The notes: generated from the letters alone by a model not told the origin. Counted from the stretch's first letter, positions 50,653 through 60,201 are shown. The stretch: 64,000 nt of DNA from Aminobacterium mobile DSM 12262 (GCF_000526395.1 NZ_JAFZ01000002.1:126501-190500); one strand, 5' to 3'. Numbers and translations: made by a program.

Positions 50653-52487
50653 TAGTGAACGCCTCCCTGCGACCATTGACAGCCATAAGACTGCCAACCG
50701 CACCCATGACAATGAGACCAGCGACAATCAGGCGTTAAAAGACCTTGTATGGCCTTTTCTCGTTCCCTCCAAAGGAAATCGCGGGATACCCCTGTATCTA
50801 TATGGTCCCAAGGGAAACCTTCTTTCTCTTCGCGAGATCGCAAATTAAAGGAGCTAGGATCTATTCCCTTCTCCTCAAAAGCCTCGAACCAACGCTGGAG
50901 AGAAAAGGTCTCACTCCATCCGTCAAAACGAGCCCCTTTCTCCCATGCTAAAGCAATAACTGAGGCTAAACGCCGATCTCCACGGGCAAAAACACCTTCT
51001 AAGAAGCTTTGTTCCGGCTCATGATATTTAAGAGAGATTCTTCGGTTATAGATCTTACTTTTCAAATATTGTCCTTTCTGCCGTAGTTCTTCTATAGAAT
51101 TTTGAGGTTCCCACTGGAATGGGGTATGGGCTTTCGGGACAAAACCTGCTACAGACACTGCTATATTTGTTCTTCTCTTCCATGATTTCCCGATGGAGAG
51201 TGCGTGAAGGGCAATATCCACGATACCATCGAGATCTTGTTCCGTTTCGGTAGGTAACCCCATCATAAAATAGAGCTTCACGCGATCCCATCCATGGCTA
51301 AAGGCAGCGTTAAGGGCGTATTCTATATCCTCCTCAGACACTCCTTTATTGATAACATTTCGAAGTCTCTGCGTTCCTGCTTCAGGAGCAAAAGTCAGTC
51401 CTCCACGGCGCATGACCTCAAGAGAAGCCGCTAAATCTACAGAAAATCTATCCATTCTGAGACTTGGCAAGCTGACTTTGATCCCTTTACCATTGACTAT
51501 TGGCTCGATCTTCTGAAGAAGCTCTGTTAAGCCAGAAAAATCACAGGAAGCAAGGGAAATAAGCCCCACCTCTTCCCAACCAGAGGTGTTTGTCAAGTTA
51601 GAAACCAAATTCACAATTTCTTCTACCGTCCGTTCCCTCACGGGACGATAAATAATCCCAGCCTGGCAAAAACGGCACCCACGAGAACACCCACGAAAAA
51701 TTTCGATGGGAACTCGATCATGAACCACATTAGCTGTAGGGACAATAAGTTCCTCTGGATAAAAAGAACCTCGAAAATCTTCCACTATTTGGCGTTTGAT
51801 CGGGAGAGATAACGCTGAAGAAAAATGGACAGCATCTCCATCCTGATGGGCATTTACAAGGGACGGAACATAAATTCCTTTTATATGAGCCAACGTCTCA
51901 AGACGTTGAGATCGTTTCATCCCCTTCGTTTCAGACAGAACGGCCACCATTTTAGGAAGTAAGATTTCCCCCGCTCCAAGACAAAAAGCGTCTATGAAAG
52001 GAGCGATAGGTTCTGGTGTTAAAGCCCCCGGCCCTCCAGCAAAAATTATTGGGTCTTGTTCTTTTCTTTCCTCTGAGTAGAAAGGAACGCCGCCTAAGTT
52101 CAACATGGTTAAAATATTCGTAAAACTCAACTCATATTGAAGAGTAAAACCCACAGCATCAAAAGCAGAAAGAGGTCTATCCGTCTCGATAGACCCCAAG
52201 GGGAGTTTATGGCTACGCAACAAGTGCTCCATATCCACCCATGGACAATAGGCCCGTTCTACGTCGGCAAGAGGCTGTTTTTTTAGAAGACTATAAAGAA
52301 TTTGGAATCCTACATAACTCATTCCTATTTCATAAACATCAGGGAATGCAAGGCAAAATCGCACGAGATCGCCCTTTCCCCCCTTCTTGGGAGCCACAGG
52401 CCCCCACTCGCACCCCGCATATCGAGAGGGGCGTGAAGTCTGGGCCAATAAAGGCCACAGCTCATCATCAAATTCCGGGAATTTCAT
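50652..52487 (-). CDS. TIGR03960-type radical SAM protein
   Basis: A 611-residue protein of the TIGR03960 family. The N-terminal 160 residues resemble a B12-binding-like fold (LAFPDVYEIGMSYVGFQILY, then IFAGGPGALTPEP). The radical SAM cluster cysteines are C267, C271 and C274 (RGCSRGCRFCQAG). The end holds a further cysteine group, C588, C593, C596 and C603, that may bind metal. The reaction is unknown. It is followed by its partner gene and rng, which hints at an RNA- or translation-linked role. Confidence 0.9.
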   Translation of the reverse strand: MKFPEFDDELWPLLAQTSRPSRYAGCEWGPVAPKKGGKGDLVRFCLAFPDVYEIGMSYVGFQILYSLLKKQPLADVERAYCPWVDMEHLLRSHKLPLGSIETDRPLSAFDAVGFTLQYELSFTNILTMLNLGGVPFYSEERKEQDPIIFAGGPGALTPEPIAPFIDAFCLGAGEILLPKMVAVLSETKGMKRSQRLETLAHIKGIYVPSLVNAHQDGDAVHFSSALSLPIKRQIVEDFRGSFYPEELIVPTANVVHDRVPIEIFRGCSRGCRFCQAGIIYRPVRERTVEEIVNLVSNLTNTSGWEEVGLISLASCDFSGLTELLQKIEPIVNGKGIKVSLPSLRMDRFSVDLAASLEVMRRGGLTFAPEAGTQRLRNVINKGVSEEDIEYALNAAFSHGWDRVKLYFMMGLPTETEQDLDGIVDIALHALSIGKSWKRRTNIAVSVAGFVPKAHTPFQWEPQNSIEELRQKGQYLKSKIYNRRISLKYHEPEQSFLEGVFARGDRRLASVIALAWEKGARFDGWSETFSLQRWFEAFEEKGIDPSSFNLRSREEKEGFPWDHIDTGVSRDFLWREREKAIQGLLTPDCRWSHCHGCGWQSYGCQWSQGGVH

Positions 52488-52508
52488 AAAATTCCTCCCC
52501 GCAGAAAT

Positions 52509-53618
52509 CTATTCATAATCTTTAATTGTTGAAAGATATACACTTACAACAAGAGCTACGGCCACTGTCACTGCAAGAAGAGAGCTGCCTCCATAACTTA
52601 AAAAAGGGAGGGGAAGCCCCGTTACGGGAAGAAGGCCCATGCTCATCCCTATACTTTCAACAACTTGAAACCATATCCATGCAGAAAGAGCTGCAACGAG
52701 AACCTTTCCACGTATATCTTTACATCGAAGTCCTGCATCGATTATCTTCCAAAAGACAAGACAAAAGAGCGTTATGACCAAAAGAGCTCCTACAAATCCA
52801 AACTCTTCTGCATAAACGCTAAATATAAAATCCGTATGAGGTTCAGGTAAAAAACGCAATTTGCTCTGGAGACCTTGAAGAAACCCCTTCCCCAACAGCC
52901 CCCCAGATCCAACGGCAATACGTGATTGAATAACGTTATAGCCTGCTCCTAAAGGATCTAAAGCTGGATTTATAAAAACAAGAAGCCTTTTCTTTTGATA
53001 CTCCTTTAAAAAAAAACATCCTACAGGGAGCAGCATCATTCCTACCCCTGAAAGGGTTAAAGTATAACGTTTAGGCGCTCCAGCCACAATAAGAGAAACG
53101 AAAACCATAAGACCATATACTATGGTACTCCCTAAATCTGGCTGCACGAATATCAATAGACCTGAAATAGCAGCAATCCCCAATCCACCTATATATCGAG
53201 AAGCGGTGGTTGGGGGGTAGCGACAAAGGTGCTTTGAAAGGACAAGAGCTAAAGCTATTTTACCGACTTCAGCAGGTTGTAGGCGCAATGGGCCTACACT
53301 CAACCAGCTCTGTGCACCTTTCACCGTAAGCCCCATAAGAAGCACTATCAACAACAAGACTATTGATAACCAATAAATAGGGTATGCCCAACGAAGTAAA
53401 CGTCGATACCCTATTTTGACTACTACAAAGAAAACACCAGAAGAAATAAGACCCCAAACAATCTGTCGAAGAGCAAAGCCCCCAGACCTACGACTTACGC
53501 TCATTTCAGCACTGTATATTGAAAGAACGCCAAGAACAAAAAGCATAACTACCGAAACCAAAAGCAGTGTATCCGCATGTTCCCAAAACTCTTTAAAAGT
53601 TAATTTTTTGTCGTCCAT
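52509..53618 (-). CDS. rodA: Rod-shape SEDS glycosyltransferase RodA
   Basis: A membrane protein of about 369 residues of the SEDS family (RodA/FtsW/SpoVE), which polymerises glycan strands in the elongasome with PBP2 (mrdA). About ten hydrophobic segments are visible. RLQPAEVGKIALALVLSKHL and GFVGALLVITLF-like stretches are typical, as is LPLPFLSYGGSSLLAV. ATG 53618 is used, but its ribosome site is close. An upstream start inside minE is possible. Confidence 0.93.
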   Translation of the reverse strand: MDDKKLTFKEFWEHADTLLLVSVVMLFVLGVLSIYSAEMSVSRRSGGFALRQIVWGLISSGVFFVVVKIGYRRLLRWAYPIYWLSIVLLLIVLLMGLTVKGAQSWLSVGPLRLQPAEVGKIALALVLSKHLCRYPPTTASRYIGGLGIAAISGLLIFVQPDLGSTIVYGLMVFVSLIVAGAPKRYTLTLSGVGMMLLPVGCFFLKEYQKKRLLVFINPALDPLGAGYNVIQSRIAVGSGGLLGKGFLQGLQSKLRFLPEPHTDFIFSVYAEEFGFVGALLVITLFCLVFWKIIDAGLRCKDIRGKVLVAALSAWIWFQVVESIGMSMGLLPVTGLPLPFLSYGGSSLLAVTVAVALVVSVYLSTIKDYE

Positions 53619-53628
53619 ACCCTTTTGT

Positions 53629-53889
53629 TTATGCTCTTCTCTTAATACGCACAACTGGTATATTTGCTACAAAAGCTACAGAGTGATCTGCTTTATCAAG
53701 ATCCATTTCGATGTTCTCCGCATCAATTTCCATATATTTGGAAAGGACATCGATCATATCTTTCCGCAGCTCCTCCATTAACATTGGGGAAATATCGGTT
53801 CGATCATGAATCAAAACAATCTGAAGCCGCTCTTTCGCAGCTTTCTTTGAGCCTTGCCGGCCAAACAGCTTTTGCAGTATTCCCATCAT
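53629..53889 (-). CDS. minE: Cell division topological factor MinE
   Basis: An 86-residue MinE. The N-terminal amphipathic start (MGILQKLFG) leads to AKERLQIVLIHDRTDISPMLM, the MinD-binding and strand region, then KDMIDVLSKYMEID. It drives MinCD oscillation so that division occurs at mid-cell. It follows minD by 22 bases. Confidence 0.95.
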   Translation of the reverse strand: MMGILQKLFGRQGSKKAAKERLQIVLIHDRTDISPMLMEELRKDMIDVLSKYMEIDAENIEMDLDKADHSVAFVANIPVVRIKRRA

Positions 53890-53911
53890 ATCGTCCTCTC
53901 TTCCCGGCTAC

Positions 53912-54715
53912 CTAGAAGCCCAATAACTTTTTGAGGCCGGAGAAAAATCCTAATCCTTCCTGGCTCTCTAGCTTCATGAAAGGGACATCATTACCAAGTA
54001 GCCTGCTGGCAATATTTCGAAAAGCCTGCGCTGCAGGAGATGAATCTCCATATGTGAGAGGTTCCCCTCTATTTGCAGACTTCACCACACTATCGTCATC
54101 AGGAACGATGCCTATCAATTCCACAGCGAGTACATCAAGGACATCTTGTACGTCAAGCATTTCCCCTTCTCGAACCATATTCGCCTTTACGCGGTTTATA
54201 ACAAGTCGAATAGGATTTTTCCCCATAGATTCAAGGAGACCAATAATACGATCTGCATCACGAACAGAAGGGACCTCTGGAGTGGTCACTACCAACGCTT
54301 CTGTAGCCCCAGCCGCTGCATTTTTAAAGCCACCTTCTATTCCTGCAGGACTATCAAGGAGAATAAAATCAAAATCTTCTTTTTTTAACATGTTACAAAG
54401 TTCTATCATTTGCTCAGGGTTGACGGCATCTTTGGTACGAGTCTGAGCAGCAGGAAGAAGGAAGAGATTATCAACTCTCTTATCCCGAATAAGAGCTTGA
54501 GGAAGACGACAAGTTCCTTCAATCACATCAATAAAATTATAAACAACTCTATTTTCCAAGCCCATAACAACATCGAGATTCCTGAGCCCGATATCAGCGT
54601 CGACTGCTACTACTTTATAGCCCTCCTTCGCCAGCGCAAAAGAGACATTAGCCGTAGTTGTTGTTTTACCAACACCGCCTTTCCCTGACGTTACAACAAT
54701 AACACGAGGCTCCAC
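53912..54715 (-). CDS. minD: Septum-site ATPase MinD
   Basis: A 267-residue MinD. The deviant Walker A is SGKGGVGKTTT near residue 10, then VDADIGLRNLDVVMGLENR and the C-terminal amphipathic helix (LGFFSGLKKLLGF). The start is GTG 54715 with GGAGG 7 bases upstream; a longer frame overlapping minC is rejected. It positions MinC on the membrane. Confidence 0.97.
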   Translation of the reverse strand: MEPRVIVVTSGKGGVGKTTTTANVSFALAKEGYKVVAVDADIGLRNLDVVMGLENRVVYNFIDVIEGTCRLPQALIRDKRVDNLFLLPAAQTRTKDAVNPEQMIELCNMLKKEDFDFILLDSPAGIEGGFKNAAAGATEALVVTTPEVPSVRDADRIIGLLESMGKNPIRLVINRVKANMVREGEMLDVQDVLDVLAVELIGIVPDDDSVVKSANRGEPLTYGDSSPAAQAFRNIASRLLGNDVPFMKLESQEGLGFFSGLKKLLGF

Positions 54716-54741
54716 GGGGATCCCTCCATTCCGAAAGTGAG

Positions 54742-55410
54742 TTATATCTTTAATTCCCGCACAAATAACGAGTCTTTTTCTAATGAAACTAGTACTGAGC
54801 GTCCCCACCATTCCATTGAACTATCCAGATAACTCCCAACTTTATGACCGAGACGCACCTGCTTCGCCTGAAAATCTCCTACAATTATACTTTGCCCTTC
54901 ATCGCCATCACTACCTGCATGAGCAAGGCCTTTTAATCGTCCCCATATACAAATATTTCCAGATGCAATAACTTCTGCACCATCATTGACATGCCCTATG
55001 ATAATTACATCTCCGCCATGCTCTATTCTCTGGCCGGATCGAAGAGAACGCACCAAGAAAAGAGTATCACAATTTTTCCCTTTTCGTGGAAAGAAATCTT
55101 TTGTCGGCTCTCCTATAGAGATTCCTACGGAACGCAAAAGATTCTGACTCTCAACGTCATATGTAATCCACGATGAGACCACTACTTTTCGCGCCCAAAT
55201 AAAGTCCGTAACGATTTTCCCGACAAGACTCTGACTAAGCTTGCGCCCCTGGAAATCAAGAATAACCTGTAACCCCAGTATGGCGCCGGCTTCTTTAGAG
55301 ATTCTTTCCAGCTCCAACATAATCTCTTCTTCAGCTAGTTCCTCTGGAATAAAAAGACGCAAACCTCCTCCTGTCCCTTTAAGTTGTATCGGCGTATGAA
55401 AAGTCTCCAT
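54742..55410 (-). CDS. minC: Septum-site inhibitor MinC
   Basis: A 222-residue MinC that blocks FtsZ assembly away from mid-cell. The C-terminal beta-helix is clear (LRSGQRIEHGGDVIIIGHVN, then AEVIASGNICIWGRLKGLAHAG in part); the N-terminal domain is less conserved. It starts 14 bases after mrdA. Confidence 0.95.
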   Translation of the reverse strand: METFHTPIQLKGTGGGLRLFIPEELAEEEIMLELERISKEAGAILGLQVILDFQGRKLSQSLVGKIVTDFIWARKVVVSSWITYDVESQNLLRSVGISIGEPTKDFFPRKGKNCDTLFLVRSLRSGQRIEHGGDVIIIGHVNDGAEVIASGNICIWGRLKGLAHAGSDGDEGQSIIVGDFQAKQVRLGHKVGSYLDSSMEWWGRSVLVSLEKDSLFVRELKI

Positions 55411-55424
55411 GGCCCCCTCCTCCT

Positions 55425-57173
55425 TTATTGTCGAGGTATGCTCTGAGACTGGCGTTCTACAAGATAAGCCAAAACTTCCCCCGATATGGGGGCTGCTACA
55501 GAACTACCATGTTCTCCTGCTTCTACAACAACAGCCACCACATACTGAGGTTTATCCGCAGGAGCATACCCTACAAAAAGGGCATGATCTGCCCCATGGG
55601 CATTTTGAGCTGTTCCAGTTTTACCTGCTACTGACACACTAAAAGTACCAGCCCGCCAACCAGTTCCACGCTTCACAACATCTTGTAATCCATCGTTGAC
55701 CAGCTTCAAATAGCTACTCGAAATCTGTAAATCTTTAGGAACTACAGCACTTTTTTCATTTAAATATGGGGTTACGAGCTTCCCTCCATTAGCAAAAACA
55801 GCGTACATTCTAGCAAGCTGGATGGGGGTCATAAGCAAATATCCTTGCCCTATAGAATAATTTACAGTATCTCCCTTGTACCACGACTCTTTCACGACCG
55901 CTTCTTTCCACTCTCGTCCAGCTCTGTTTCCAGAAAGCTCGCCAGGAATGTCTATTCCGGTAAGTTCCCCCACTCCAAGCTTTTGCCCCCACTTGGTAAG
56001 GTTGTCAATCCCAACTTTTATGCCTACCTGATAAAAAAATATATCGCAAGAATTTTTCAATGCTTCCTTCATATTCAAAGTTCCATGTCCTGTTCGTTTC
56101 CAACATCGGAACGTGCGACGCCCCAATTGAAAAGCTCCTCCACAGAAGTAAGTAGTTTTAGCGGTTATCTCTCCTTCAGAAAGAGCTGCCAGCGCAACTA
56201 ATGATTTAAAAGTAGACGCAGGCGGATAAACTCCTGCAATAGATCTATCCATCATCGGCCGTTCTGGGTCGTTGAGAAGAGATTTCCATTCTCGAGCCGA
56301 AACTCCCCAAGCCAATGGATTGTTATCGTATGAGGGGGCAGTGTAAAGAACGAGCACTGCTCCAGTATGAACATCGAGAGCAACTACCGCACCTCGTAAT
56401 CCTTTCATAAGGTCAGAAGCCAACCGTTGTGCACCAAGGTCTAAGGTCAGATAGAGGTTTTCCCCCTTTTGTGGAGGCCTGAAATCTATCTCCTGAATCC
56501 GCCTTCCTCGAGCATCTACCTCTATCGCTTCCACTCCAGGAGAACCACGAAGTATATTTTCATATGTATATTCTATGCCAGACTTACCAACCAAATCTCC
56601 ACCAACATAATCTCCTTCTCGTTTTACATGGAGTTCTTCTTCACTTATTTCACTTACATACCCTGTCACATTTGCTGTGAGAGCTCCGGAAGGATAGATC
56701 CTACGCCATACTGGAACTGGGAAAAGTTGGGAAGGGAATTCCGGATCCGCCAAAAGTTCAGCCATTTGAGTTAAGGTAAGATTTGAAACAATGCGTACAA
56801 CTCTATAAGGAGCCCAATATTGCCGCTTCACAGCAGCAGTAATTTCTTCTGGCAAAAGAGGAATCCCATGTTTACGAAAAATAGCTGAAGTACGCATGGC
56901 TAAATCTTCATTTTCAAAATCAAGAGGATATCCCATAATATCGAATGTACGTATGTTTATAGCGAGAGGAGCTCCATTTCTATCGAAAATATTCCCTCGC
57001 GATGGGGCTAGTCGAATAAATCGGAGTCTATTTCCTGCCGCAAGCTTTACATAGGTGTCTGCGTGAATGATCTGAAAAAAATAAAGAGCTATCACCAATC
57101 CACCCATGACGCAGAGCATTACGACTCTCCAGATACGGAGCCTCTTATCGATGTCACCACGAACATTAGACAT
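55425..57173 (-). CDS. mrdA: Penicillin-binding protein 2
   Basis: A 582-residue transpeptidase of the elongasome. One N-terminal membrane helix is at about 14-34. The dimerisation domain contains APSRGNIFDRNGAPLA. The active site is S320-TF-K323 in PPASTFKS, followed by a YSIGQGY motif and the KTG in VAGKTGTAQN. It is linked to mreBCD and rodA, its working partners. It overlaps mreD by 8 bases. Confidence 0.97.
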   Translation of the reverse strand: MSNVRGDIDKRLRIWRVVMLCVMGGLVIALYFFQIIHADTYVKLAAGNRLRFIRLAPSRGNIFDRNGAPLAINIRTFDIMGYPLDFENEDLAMRTSAIFRKHGIPLLPEEITAAVKRQYWAPYRVVRIVSNLTLTQMAELLADPEFPSQLFPVPVWRRIYPSGALTANVTGYVSEISEEELHVKREGDYVGGDLVGKSGIEYTYENILRGSPGVEAIEVDARGRRIQEIDFRPPQKGENLYLTLDLGAQRLASDLMKGLRGAVVALDVHTGAVLVLYTAPSYDNNPLAWGVSAREWKSLLNDPERPMMDRSIAGVYPPASTFKSLVALAALSEGEITAKTTYFCGGAFQLGRRTFRCWKRTGHGTLNMKEALKNSCDIFFYQVGIKVGIDNLTKWGQKLGVGELTGIDIPGELSGNRAGREWKEAVVKESWYKGDTVNYSIGQGYLLMTPIQLARMYAVFANGGKLVTPYLNEKSAVVPKDLQISSSYLKLVNDGLQDVVKRGTGWRAGTFSVSVAGKTGTAQNAHGADHALFVGYAPADKPQYVVAVVVEAGEHGSSVAAPISGEVLAYLVERQSQSIPRQ

Positions 57174-57627
57174 CGTCTTGGTTCATCCTCCATGCATATA
57201 GAAGACAGGCTAACATTACCATCGGGATAAGAACCGCCTGTTGTACCACAAAAGTCTTCAATATCTCTTGTTCTCGAAGCCCCCACATAAGAAGCCGAAT
57301 AAAAGTTATAAGCAAATGTCCACTCCAAAGAAGCAAGCCAAAGACGGGTACTGTTCGGCCAGGGGATGGAAGAGAAAACCATACCCAGCGCACTATCAAA
57401 ACTGAAAACACATAAACACCAGAAGAAAGACCTGGAACACCTGGCCATCGAAGATCCCATAGAAGTCCTCCAATAAAGCCGATCCAAAAAGATAATACTC
57501 CTTTTTCTTCGTCTACAAGAGCAATATAGAGAAGTGCAAGAAGAAATATCTCTGGAACCAGAAAATGTCCCGAAGAAAAAACTCGAAGGAAATCTTGGAT
57601 ATACCACGATATGAAATAGGTCATCAC
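57166..57627 (-). CDS. mreD: Rod-shape protein MreD
   Basis: A 153-residue integral membrane protein with about five hydrophobic segments and the FWIGFIGGLLWDLRWPGVPG stretch typical of MreD. It works with MreB and MreC in elongation. It overlaps mreC by 4 bases and mrdA by 8. Confidence 0.9.
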   Translation of the reverse strand: MMTYFISWYIQDFLRVFSSGHFLVPEIFLLALLYIALVDEEKGVLSFWIGFIGGLLWDLRWPGVPGLSSGVYVFSVLIVRWVWFSLPSPGRTVPVFGLLLWSGHLLITFIRLLMWGLREQEILKTFVVQQAVLIPMVMLACLLYAWRMNQDDV

Positions 57628-58427
57628 GGTTTTTTCTTCTCCTCTGTTAGTATTTCCACAGTGTAAAGACGGACAAAATCTCCCCCTGGCTGTATTTTAT
57701 AAGCATCTACATCTCCTGAAAGACGTCTCGTCTCACCTGTAACCATTCCTATGGGAAGACCTGGAGGCAGACTCTCACTGACAAGAGCAGTACTCACTGT
57801 CATTCCTTTTTCAATAAAACGACCTTCAGGAACATATTGAAGCCAAACACTCCCCTGCCCATCTCCTGTCACTACTCCTAGATCTCGAGTTTGATCTACA
57901 ACTACAGGGATAAGAAGAGAAGGAGAAGTAATAAGGTCCCCCCAAGAGTACCCTGATTCAACTCTGGAAAGACGTCCTATAAGATAACCATCTTGGAGCA
58001 TTGGAAGCCCTGGTTTTAACCCATTTTCTTGTCCTTTGTTCAACCGAATTTCTGTCCACCAGTTCTCTGGGGATCGCAATGTTACTCTCGTATTTACTAT
58101 TGAGGAGTCTAACACAATAATTTCCTCTGCAACCTTACGTTGACCAGCCGCAACCTTTAATAACCAGTTTTCTCGAGAAAGAGATTGAATTTGGAAAATA
58201 AGAGACGCTCGCTCTGTAAACCAGAGGGAGAGCTTTCTAAAAGTAGCATTTAAGAAAACCGCCGGGTATTCAGGATAATAGAGAAACTTACCCACCGCGT
58301 CTGCTGGAATTCTGTATACCTCTCCTGCACGAGGGGCAAAAGCCAAAAGCAAGAGGCTTATAGCAATAGCTATTAATCCATGAATTAATTCCCCACTAAA
58401 ATTGTTACCTTTTAGAGGCCTCCGCAT
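57624..58427 (-). CDS. mreC: Rod-shape protein MreC
   Basis: A 267-residue MreC. One N-terminal membrane helix (LIAIAISLLLLAFAP) is followed by a coiled coil and the periplasmic beta domain (LRSPENWWTEIRLNKGQENGL in part, then DGYLIGRLSRVESGYSW). The start ATG 58427 has an AGGAG site 8 bases upstream. That site can be hidden in a hairpin with the mreB stop region. Confidence 0.95.
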   Translation of the reverse strand: MRRPLKGNNFSGELIHGLIAIAISLLLLAFAPRAGEVYRIPADAVGKFLYYPEYPAVFLNATFRKLSLWFTERASLIFQIQSLSRENWLLKVAAGQRKVAEEIIVLDSSIVNTRVTLRSPENWWTEIRLNKGQENGLKPGLPMLQDGYLIGRLSRVESGYSWGDLITSPSLLIPVVVDQTRDLGVVTGDGQGSVWLQYVPEGRFIEKGMTVSTALVSESLPPGLPIGMVTGETRRLSGDVDAYKIQPGGDFVRLYTVEILTEEKKKP

Positions 58428-58433
58428 AGTCAA

Positions 58434-58464
58434 AGCTCCTAAAAGGAGCTATTGAGCTCCTTTT
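58434..58464 (-). promoter_or_regulatory. Overlapping hairpins at the mreB/mreC junction
   Basis: On the minus strand three segments follow each other. A is AAAAGGAGCT (58464-58455), B is AGCTCCTTTT (58450-58441) and C is AGGAGCT (58440-58434). B pairs perfectly with A (10 bp, loop CAAT) or with C (7 bp, loop TTT), and the two are exclusive. C is the ribosome site of mreC and the mreB stop is at 58451-58449. This suggests translational coupling or a two-state control element. Confidence 0.5.
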
Positions 58465-59507
58465 TCTACAGAGAGAAGAACCTTCTTCATATCATCAAGA
58501 TTTTCAAGAATTTTCCCCACTCCACGTGCAACAGCAAATAAAGGGTCTTCCGCTACAATAACTGGCGTACTAAGAGACCTGGAGAGTCTTTGAGACAACC
58601 CTCTCAGCAAAGAAATTCCACCTGACAAAATAATGCCTTGGTCTACTATATCTTTAGATAACTCTGGCGGTGTTTGTTCTAATGCAACTTTAACCATATC
58701 TTCAATTCGACGAACGATGGGTTCAAGAGCTTCGCGTACCTCAGAAGAAGTCACTGCATCTGCTTTGGGAAGACCGTCAGCTAGATCCCGGCCCTTCACA
58801 GCCATCTCTAACTCGCTCTCCAACGGAAGAGCTGAGCCTATCTCGATTTTTACTTCTTCAGCAGTAGTCTCGCCAATAAGAAGAGCATATTTTTGACGAA
58901 GCATGGCGATAATAGCCTCATCCATATCTCTCCCCGCCGTACGAAGAGAGTTCGTTACCACTATTCCACCTAAAGAGAGAACCGCTACTTCGCTCGTTCC
59001 TCCGCCTATGTCGAGAATCATACTTCCTCGAGGTTCTTTTATAGGAAGCCCCACGCCAAGAGCTGCGGCAACAGGCTCATCCACAACGTAGGCTTCTCGG
59101 GCCCCAGCACCTAACGTTGCATCTATTACAGCTTTTCTCTCTACCTCTGTTACTTCCGCTGGAACGGAAATAACGACCCGGGGGTGGGAGAGAACCATAT
59201 TTCCACCCGTTGCTTTTCTAAGGCAATGGCGAATAAGTTCCTCCGTCATTTCAAAATTGGCGATAACACCATCCTGCATAGGCCAAATGGTATATACGCC
59301 AGTAGGAGTCTTCCCGGCCATAGCTTTTGCTTCGCCACCTACAGCTATGACTTCAATATTACCGCCACCCTTCGTCTTTTTACGAATGGCAACAGCAGAA
59401 GGTTCGTTGATAACAATACCTTTCCCTTTCACATATACAACGATATTGGCAGTTCCTAGGTCAATGCCCACATCGGTACCAAACACGCCCGAAAGAAATC
59501 TAAACAC
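58449..59507 (-). CDS. mreB: Rod-shape actin homologue MreB
   Basis: A 352-residue MreB. It holds VGIDLGTANIVVYVKGKGIV, LDIGGGTSEVAVLSLGGIV and IILSGGISLLRGLSQ. The start is taken at GTG 59507 (VFRFLSGVFG), where a GGTGGGGAG site lies 7 bases upstream. ATG 59528, which overlaps radC, is the alternative. With mreC, mreD and mrdA it forms the elongation complex under the inner membrane. Confidence 0.97.
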   Translation of the reverse strand: MFRFLSGVFGTDVGIDLGTANIVVYVKGKGIVINEPSAVAIRKKTKGGGNIEVIAVGGEAKAMAGKTPTGVYTIWPMQDGVIANFEMTEELIRHCLRKATGGNMVLSHPRVVISVPAEVTEVERKAVIDATLGAGAREAYVVDEPVAAALGVGLPIKEPRGSMILDIGGGTSEVAVLSLGGIVVTNSLRTAGRDMDEAIIAMLRQKYALLIGETTAEEVKIEIGSALPLESELEMAVKGRDLADGLPKADAVTSSEVREALEPIVRRIEDMVKVALEQTPPELSKDIVDQGIILSGGISLLRGLSQRLSRSLSTPVIVAEDPLFAVARGVGKILENLDDMKKVLLSVEKGAQ

Positions 59508-59524
59508 TTGTACACTCCCCACCT

Positions 59525-60199
59525 TCATACGGTATGCCTTGAGGGGACTTTTACGAATTCCCCTCCCACTGCTATAAAATGCCCCACTAAATGAATACTA
59601 AGCAGTTCTAGTTGTTGTTCCACATATTCTGTTAAAAGAATATCTTCTCGACTTGGCTTTAGAACTCCACCGGGATGATTATGCACCATAACCATCCCTT
59701 TTGCATTAAGCCGTACGGCCTGTCGAAATAAATACTTTACATCAAGAAAGGCTCCGCCAATTCCCCCATATGATACTCTTTCCTGGGAAATCACGCCTCC
59801 TTTTCCATCAAGAAAAAGAGAAATTATGAACTCCCTATCCTCTCCTGAAAGAGCATGGCATAGAAGATGAAGATCTTTCTCCCACTCTTTACGTTCCTGA
59901 GAGGCTTCCACATCACAAGCTAATAACCTTTTCGCAAGCTCAAAAGCGGCTATAAGGACTGCTACTTTAGCTCGTCCCATTCCCTGGATATTAATGAGCT
60001 CCGAAACAGAAGCACGAGATAGCCCCTTAATATCTCCAAAAACATGGAGGAGTTCCGCCGAAAGTTCTAAAACATCTTTCCCCCCACTGCCTGTGCGAAG
60101 CAATACTGCTAAAATTTCAACATGAGAAAGAACCGACACACCCTTTCGGAAAAGTCTTTCTCGAGGACGTTCCGATGGTGGCAAATATTTTAACTTCAC
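59525..60199 (-). CDS. radC: RadC/JAMM-domain protein
   Basis: A 224-residue RadC. The JAMM metal motif HNHPGGVLKPSREDI is intact near residues 175-189, and the N-terminal helix-hairpin-helix region (LINIQGMGRAKVAVL) precedes it. The former link to DNA repair is in doubt and its role is unsettled. It is placed immediately before mreB, a widespread arrangement. Confidence 0.95.
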   Translation of the reverse strand: MKLKYLPPSERPRERLFRKGVSVLSHVEILAVLLRTGSGGKDVLELSAELLHVFGDIKGLSRASVSELINIQGMGRAKVAVLIAAFELAKRLLACDVEASQERKEWEKDLHLLCHALSGEDREFIISLFLDGKGGVISQERVSYGGIGGAFLDVKYLFRQAVRLNAKGMVMVHNHPGGVLKPSREDILLTEYVEQQLELLSIHLVGHFIAVGGEFVKVPSRHTV

Positions 60200-60201
60200 T
60201 C

